Part shown: positions 8,641-64,000 of the stretch, in pieces
How the letters are laid out: each line of letters starts with the position of its first letter
How positions within the stretch are numbered: the stretch's first letter is position 1
Made by a program: the position numbers and the translations under genes
The notes under the pieces: model-generated
Databases searched by the model: none
What the model was told of the DNA's origin: nothing
The model's input: the letters and a program-made list of their open reading frames with translations, nothing else
Assembly (NCBI GenBank): GCA_946699065.1
Contig: CAMPDV010001198.1
Span: 1 to 64,000 of the forward strand
Source of the DNA: Loxodes magnus
Lineage: Eukaryota; Ciliophora; Karyorelictea; Loxodida; Loxodidae
DNA length: 64,000 bases
Reading direction: 5' to 3'

Positions 8641-9871
8641 AATTAAGAGAAAATCAAAAGTAAGGGTATTCTTGGAAATTATCTTATCAGACCAGAATCT
8701 TCTAAATTTTCTTCCATTTATTCTAATTTTTCTTCCAATAGATTCATTATATCCTAATCTGAATAGTTAGATTCAATCTCCATCATTAGGTCTTTTTAAA
8801 ACAGTAGAATTCTATTTCTATCAATTACTTTTCCAACTCTTTCATTTGTCTTTAGATAGTTAAGCTATCTGTTAGTCTTTTCTGAGGGTATCGCAAGTTC
8901 CTTTCCACATTTTCTTAGAATTGTTATAAAGTTGCTAAATAATATTTTTATTTTTGTCCTCTTGATAAATGATTATAAATTCAAATATGCTCGTTGGATC
9001 CTGCTCTATAGTCTTTACCGTTTTTTTCTAATAAGGAAGAATTTTTTAAATATAACCCCATTTTATTTTCTTTTATATATCTTGCAGAAAATTTTTAATG
9101 TGACAATCTATTTCTTTTCTTTTGATTACTTGTAGAGTTCGTATCAGATTTTCGAATTTGTAATTTCCTCACACTATTTCTTCAAGCCTGAGTTTAAGAA
9201 GGCTTATTTTTATTAGTTATTACTGATATTTACGTTCTCAAGATTTTCTATTAACTATTCTCTTTCTTCTTTGTATTATCTGCAATCTTCTATTATACGG
9301 ATCTCATCTTCCTTTCTATAATTGCAGAATTAGCATGCTTCACTCTCTATTAGATTTTTTTCTTTCATTGCCTATGCTGCTCCATTACATTTGGCCCGTT
9401 GCCTAAATAAGTATCATATTTCCTGTTTTCTGTGTTTGTTGAATCTTGGATAGTTTGGTATTCCTTGTATGAATTGTTCAATTAATTCAGTCTAATTTTT
9501 TGCAGGTGATCATATTCTACATTCGTGTAATGGAATTTACATCATTATGGAACTTTATCGCTTTTTATCATTAATTTTCCATCTATTCCTTTTCATTTTT
9601 CTTGTATTTTTATTTCGTCATTGAGCTGTAGTGCCTCCATTACCTTCCTTGAGTTATGTTTCAAATATATACTTATTCCTCTTTGTTAATTGACATATTC
9701 ATCCATCCAATGTTGATTCTTAGTTTAGGAGTAATTTTCTTCTGAACATTAACATACGTTAACACATATAGTATTGTAGTTTAAGAAAATGCAGTTCATT
9801 ATTCTCCAGGATTTCGTTTTATGCGCAAAAAGGTCCATCTATTACAGCTCTTAATGATCTAAGCTGCATGA
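8641..9871 (-). pseudogene. 3' part of a LINE-like element (second family), 5'-truncated
   Basis: With TAA/TAG = Gln and TGA = Trp, the minus strand reads in one frame from about 9871 to 8680, roughly 400 codons. It opens with LRSLRAVIDGPFCAQNEIL, which resembles the post-RT region of jockey/CR1-like non-LTR elements. Later comes CQFCNYRKEDEIRIIEDCRQY (9346-9288; C-x2-C and a spaced Cys), like the C-terminal Zn motif of such elements. A charged, coiled-coil-like tail ends MNLLEEKLEQMEENLEDS. Five TGA codons fall where Trp is plausible (e.g. EIWYLF, AQWRNK). No RT catalytic core is present, so the copy is 5'-truncated where it meets the tail of the next element. The stop is not clear. Confidence 0.5.
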
Positions 9872-9902
9872 TTTCCAATTTATTAATTAATTAATTTAAA
9901 TA
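9872..9902. repeat. (TTAA)n-like tail at the LINE/LINE junction
   Basis: tttattaattaattaattta and following A/T bases form a short tetranucleotide run exactly where the 3' end of the APE-type LINE (minus strand) meets the older LINE remnant. Short microsatellite tails instead of poly(A) are common at the 3' ends of some non-LTR retrotransposons. Confidence 0.5.
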
Positions 9903-12900
9903 TAATATTTTCAATATTTAAGAATAGTGAGACATAGTTGCAATAGATATCGCTTAGACTATAAATATTAAAAATATGTTGAAAGATAAAAGTTTGCAAA
10001 TGCCAATCAAGTTTCTTCTTGCTCTTTCACTATCATATATTTTTATTTATTTTCTTGATTAAATTTTTCTTTTTTTCCCTCTAGAAGCTCTTCTAACAAC
10101 TCATCTTGTAGTTTAAACATTTCAAGACGCTTTTTGAGTAATTTGAAATTAAAATTTTTGATTAATTTGTCTATTTTAGGAATTTGATTTTTTGGAAGAT
10201 GTTTGCTTATATAGTTTTAGTCATAAAGAATTAGTTTCTTTTTGTCTTTTTCTTTAAGAGTTTTATGACTTTCGAATTCCTCAATAATATCTGCATAGTA
10301 TTAGCATTCAAAAATATGATCAGTTTCATCAAAGTCTTAGCCACATAAACAAATAATGCTATATCTAACGTTAATGTAGAGATTACTGAGTTCTTATTGA
10401 AAATTAAAAGAAAAATTTCTTAGTCTATAGATGGAAATAGTCTCTCTAATATAGTGTTTATTATATTTAGTGTAAGTATTTTCAGGAAATACACTTTAAT
10501 TATTTTCTAGTTAGTCTATAATTATTTTTGCTATTGGCATAAGTGTATTTCTAGAGAGACATTCCATTAAGAATTTATGTTTTATTTTTTATTCCGTGAG
10601 TTTATAAAAATCCATATTATTCTAAACATGTGACATGTCAAAATTATACAATACGATATATTTCTTTATATGTTTCTAGTATGGTAAATTAAATTTAGTG
10701 CATTTTTCTAATAAAAAAGCAGTGTCTAAGTTAGGATTTTCTTTACTGTATTATATTAATTTTTAATAAAAGTGCATTAAATTTGGAGTTACCTTATGTG
10801 TAAAAGGAAGCCAGCTTAGATCAATAAAGCATAAATCATTGAATGTGAATTCTTAAGATCTAAACACCTATCTTGAAATAAACCTTTACATTTTGCTATC
10901 TTGCTTTTTATTCCTTTAATTCCAGAAATAGTAGCTCACGGAGTAATATCACTTCCATATTAAACTTTAGGCAAAATAAAAGTTCTATAAAGAATTTTGA
11001 AGCTGAGAGGGGATACTAAAACATATTTAGAAAGTATTACAGTAACTTTTTAAATAGCTACTCTGTGTTTGATAGCTACTGCTGTACAATGTAATTTTTA
11101 ATTTTATTTTATTCCTAACTAATATCCTAAATAGTTAACTTCATCTTTTTAAGCAATTGAAATTCCATTGAACTTTAGAGTAATAGAAGGTTATCTTTTT
11201 TTTCATTTATTTTTTTTCAGAATTCTATTACTTCACATTTATCTACATTAATTGTAAGTTTTACTCAATCAAAAACTGTAGATGTAGCTTATAATACTTT
11301 TTAGGCATTTTTCTAGGAAGAGGACAATTGGATTAAGTCGTCAGCAAAGGCTCGTACTACGAAAGTTTTAGATAAGATTTGAAATCCTGATTTCTTCTGA
11401 TTATCTTCTAAATATCTTATAGCAATATAATAGTATAAAATTGTAAGTACAGGTGCATGACTACTTCCTTATAATACTTCATTGTTATATTTAGTTGTTC
11501 TTGTAAGATATCCATAAATTATAAACTTCGCATCAACATTATCATAAAAAGATTCTAGTGCCAATATTAGGTCCAAAGGTAACCTAAGTCTTCTAAGATG
11601 GCCAAAAAGTAATTTTCTAGATATGCTATCAAATATTTTTTCTCCATCTATTAAAGTAGCAATTAATTACTTTTTATGAGATCATCTACGATGCAAGTCT
11701 ATAATTTACCAAATTGTTCAAATTTGCTAAATAGTGGAGCGTTTACGAATAAATCCAAATTAAGCTGGATGCAAAATGTTTCGTTCATAAATATAATGTT
11801 AAATTCTTTATGTTAGTGCTTTATCATAAATTTTAAGTAGACAGTTCAATAAAGCGATAGGTCGTCAATTACATAATTAATTTTGTTTCCCTTTTTGAAA
11901 ATCGGAAGAATGTTTATTTTTTTAATTGCATTAGGTATTTTAAATGTTCTAAGCATGTTATTAATGAAACTTGTAATAATTTAATGCAAATCTTAACCTC
12001 CATATTTAATAAGCTCAGCTTTTAGACCTTCATTAACTGTAGCTTTATTATTTGCAGGCTAAAATATAATTTTTTTAATTTCAAATCACGTAAAAAGAGG
12101 TATATTTTATAAATGACTTATCTCCTAATTTAAGATAAAAGATTTATTTCTAAATATTCCATCTATTTTTTTATTTTAAAAGTTAAAATCTATCTTACTT
12201 ATTTTAGAATGTTTATCAAAAACGTTAGTTTCCCAATTTTCAGATTGCTGTTATTAGTTAAAGTTAAAATTCATCTAATTACGAATTTTAAAGTTTATAT
12301 GATTCTTAGCTTGTTTAAACATTATTTAAGCATTATTTTTTAGATCTTTATGTTTTTCCTTAGCTTTTTATTTTTTTCTTTTCCAAAATTTGAGAAGATA
12401 ATGCTTAAAAGATTAAATTTTAAGCTAGTAAAATTTAGTAACTTCTTAATTATGACGTCCATACAAAGCTAATGGGTTCTAATATGCAATATTATCCTTT
12501 TTGTTTGAACAAAAAACGTAGCAAAGTAACTTGGCGATTGATAATAGTTTTTTCTTTGATTTTAAGATCCAAGCACAATCTAAGCATCATAACTAATAAG
12601 ATCGCAGATGAATAGATACTAATTGTCAACATCTTTTTAATCAAGTTACTAGAATTTAAAAAATTATCCAAAAATAGTTTAATAAAAGTTTCTCGTGTTA
12701 AGATTCTATAATTTAAAAATTTTAAAGAGTAATCGTTATTGTTAATCTTATTCACTTCTTTTTAAATTATAATTAAATGTATCACTTAGTAGAAAATTAT
12801 CAATAAAACAACCCGAATTTTGGCTAAATTTATAGTCAACGAAATCATGAGAATTAAATGTTAAGTTGCCAATAAGTAGTCAATACATCAGCAATAATAT

Positions 12901-13255
12901 TTCGCTCTATAAAAAAAAGCGATGGACTCATTATCATAAAAATCTATTAATTCATTTGCTTCTATAAAGTATTGTATTTTTAAGTATAAATCTTGATAAG
13001 TGATGAATTATTACCAAAGTAAGGAAGTAAAGCATTAAAGTCGCCGAAAGTATATCAGGGTTCTGTTCGAATTTTATTTTTTTTAATCAAGGAATTCATA
13101 TAGTATGTCATTATAAAATTTGATTTTTGATTTGTAGGCAAATAACAAAACGCCACTTCAAAATTTCAAACTCTCACGCTTAAAAATAGTTCAGATAGAC
13201 TTGAAAAATTCAATTATTTCCCACAAAATAAAAGTTGTCTTTTACAAATGACACA
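9881..13255 (-). mobile_element. 5'-truncated APE-type non-LTR retrotransposon (LINE)
   Basis: The element lies on the minus strand, parallel to the WD40 array. Its 3' end is near 9881 in a (TTAA)n-like tail. Its 5' end is lost at the decayed edge of the array near 13,255. Only the ORF2-like part remains, in the order endonuclease, reverse transcriptase, C-terminal Zn motif. No ORF1 adjoins it. The N-terminal part of the endonuclease is missing, as expected for abortive target-primed reverse transcription. No target-site duplication was found, because the 5' junction is blurred. Confidence 0.75.
10007..13255 (-). pseudogene. LINE ORF2: AP endonuclease - reverse transcriptase - Zn knuckle, frameshifted
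   Basis: Read with TAA/TAG = Gln and TGA = Trp. The endonuclease part shows WNFEVAFCYLPT (about 13,175-13,140), the catalytic GDFNA (13,045-13,031) and IDYLLAT (12,884-12,864). The RT region starts near 12,060 with KATVNEGLKAELIKYGG and INILPIFKKGNK. RPIALLNCLLKIYDKAL, QFGFIRKRST, LIDGEKIFDS and EVLQGSSHAPVL follow, then the catalytic FADD at 11,348-11,337 and LTINVDKCEVIEFW. The C-terminal part has YGSDITPWA, LCGQDFDETDHIFEC (10,351-10,305, C...H...C) and a charged tail ending at TGA 10,009-10,007. About six 1-2 nt shifts separate these pieces (near 13,110, 13,010, 12,850, 11,868, 11,210 and 10,855), several beside A runs. It is a dead copy or one with homopolymer errors. TGA at W in FDWVK, EFWKK and TPWAT supports the code. 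Confidence 0.8.
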
Positions 13256-13311
13256 CTATACTCATAATGCCAAATGTACCTTTATTGACAACCCTCTATC
13301 TCAACGTCTAA
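13255..13311 (-). repeat. Decayed terminal WD40 unit at the array edge
   Basis: The first bases past the last clean repeat still align with the unit: GATTAGACGTTGAGA against GATCAGACGGTGAGA, followed by matching GTCAA, AGGTAC and ATGAGT words. The encoded string QTLRQRVVNKGTFGIMS mirrors [17 protein letters not shown]. Divergence grows toward 13,255, where LINE-like sequence takes over without a frame break. Decayed edge units are typical of old tandem arrays. Confidence 0.6.

Positions 13312-64000
<50,689 letters not shown>

Noticed and set aside
12492..12755. An independent small gene of 87 codons.
   Set aside because: It lies between the endonuclease and RT parts of the LINE, on the same strand and in the expected linker, so it is part of that ORF.

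Overview
The window looks like nuclear DNA of a ciliate with a doubly reassigned genetic code. Every gene that can be recognised here opens only if TAA and TAG are read as glutamine, and TGA falls repeatedly on conserved tryptophans of WD40 repeats and reverse transcriptase. TGA also seems to act as the stop at the end of the one intact gene. TAA/TAG = Q with TGA = W or stop is the code reported for karyorelict ciliates such as Loxodes (NCBI table 27) and, with more ambiguity, for Condylostoma (table 28). A long chromosome segment with AT-rich spacers and LINE-type elements fits a Loxodes-like genome better than gene-sized nanochromosomes. The species cannot be named from this sequence.

Layout. 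1-3048 holds AT-rich repeats and spacers: an 80-bp tandem repeat, low-complexity DNA, a duplicated segment of about 145 bp, and degenerate repeats of about 55 bp. 3049-5637 (minus) is one intact gene of 862 codons. It encodes an N-terminal RING-like zinc finger, a Q-rich coiled-coil middle, pentapeptide-like repeats and exactly seven WD40 blades. 5987-13255 is a mobile-element graveyard: an ORF1-like zinc-knuckle insertion with 16-bp direct repeats, a GC-richer gene remnant, the 3' part of one LINE-like element, and a 5'-truncated APE-type LINE with endonuclease, reverse transcriptase and C-terminal Zn knuckle. From about 13,312 to the window edge (50.7 kb, about 412 units) the DNA is a single tandem array of a 123-bp unit, each unit one 41-residue WD40 blade on the minus strand.

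How the parts relate. Four blades of the intact RING gene are nearly identical in DNA to the array, while its first half-blade and last two blades are diverged. Differences among array units are mostly amino-acid changes at a few fixed blade positions, and silent changes are rare. This resembles the hypervariable, internally homogenised WD40 domains of fungal NACHT-WD40 recognition proteins (HET-D/HET-E). My working inference is that the array is either one giant WD40 protein gene (at least 16,900 residues) or a reservoir of blade variants that exchanges sequence with intact receptors such as the neighbouring RING gene. Three small indel sites lie in the array: two break the frame and one is a compensated 2+1 deletion. 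Which of the two readings holds is therefore open. Neither end of the array gene is seen cleanly: its 5' end lies beyond 64,000, and its 3' end decays into the truncated LINE.
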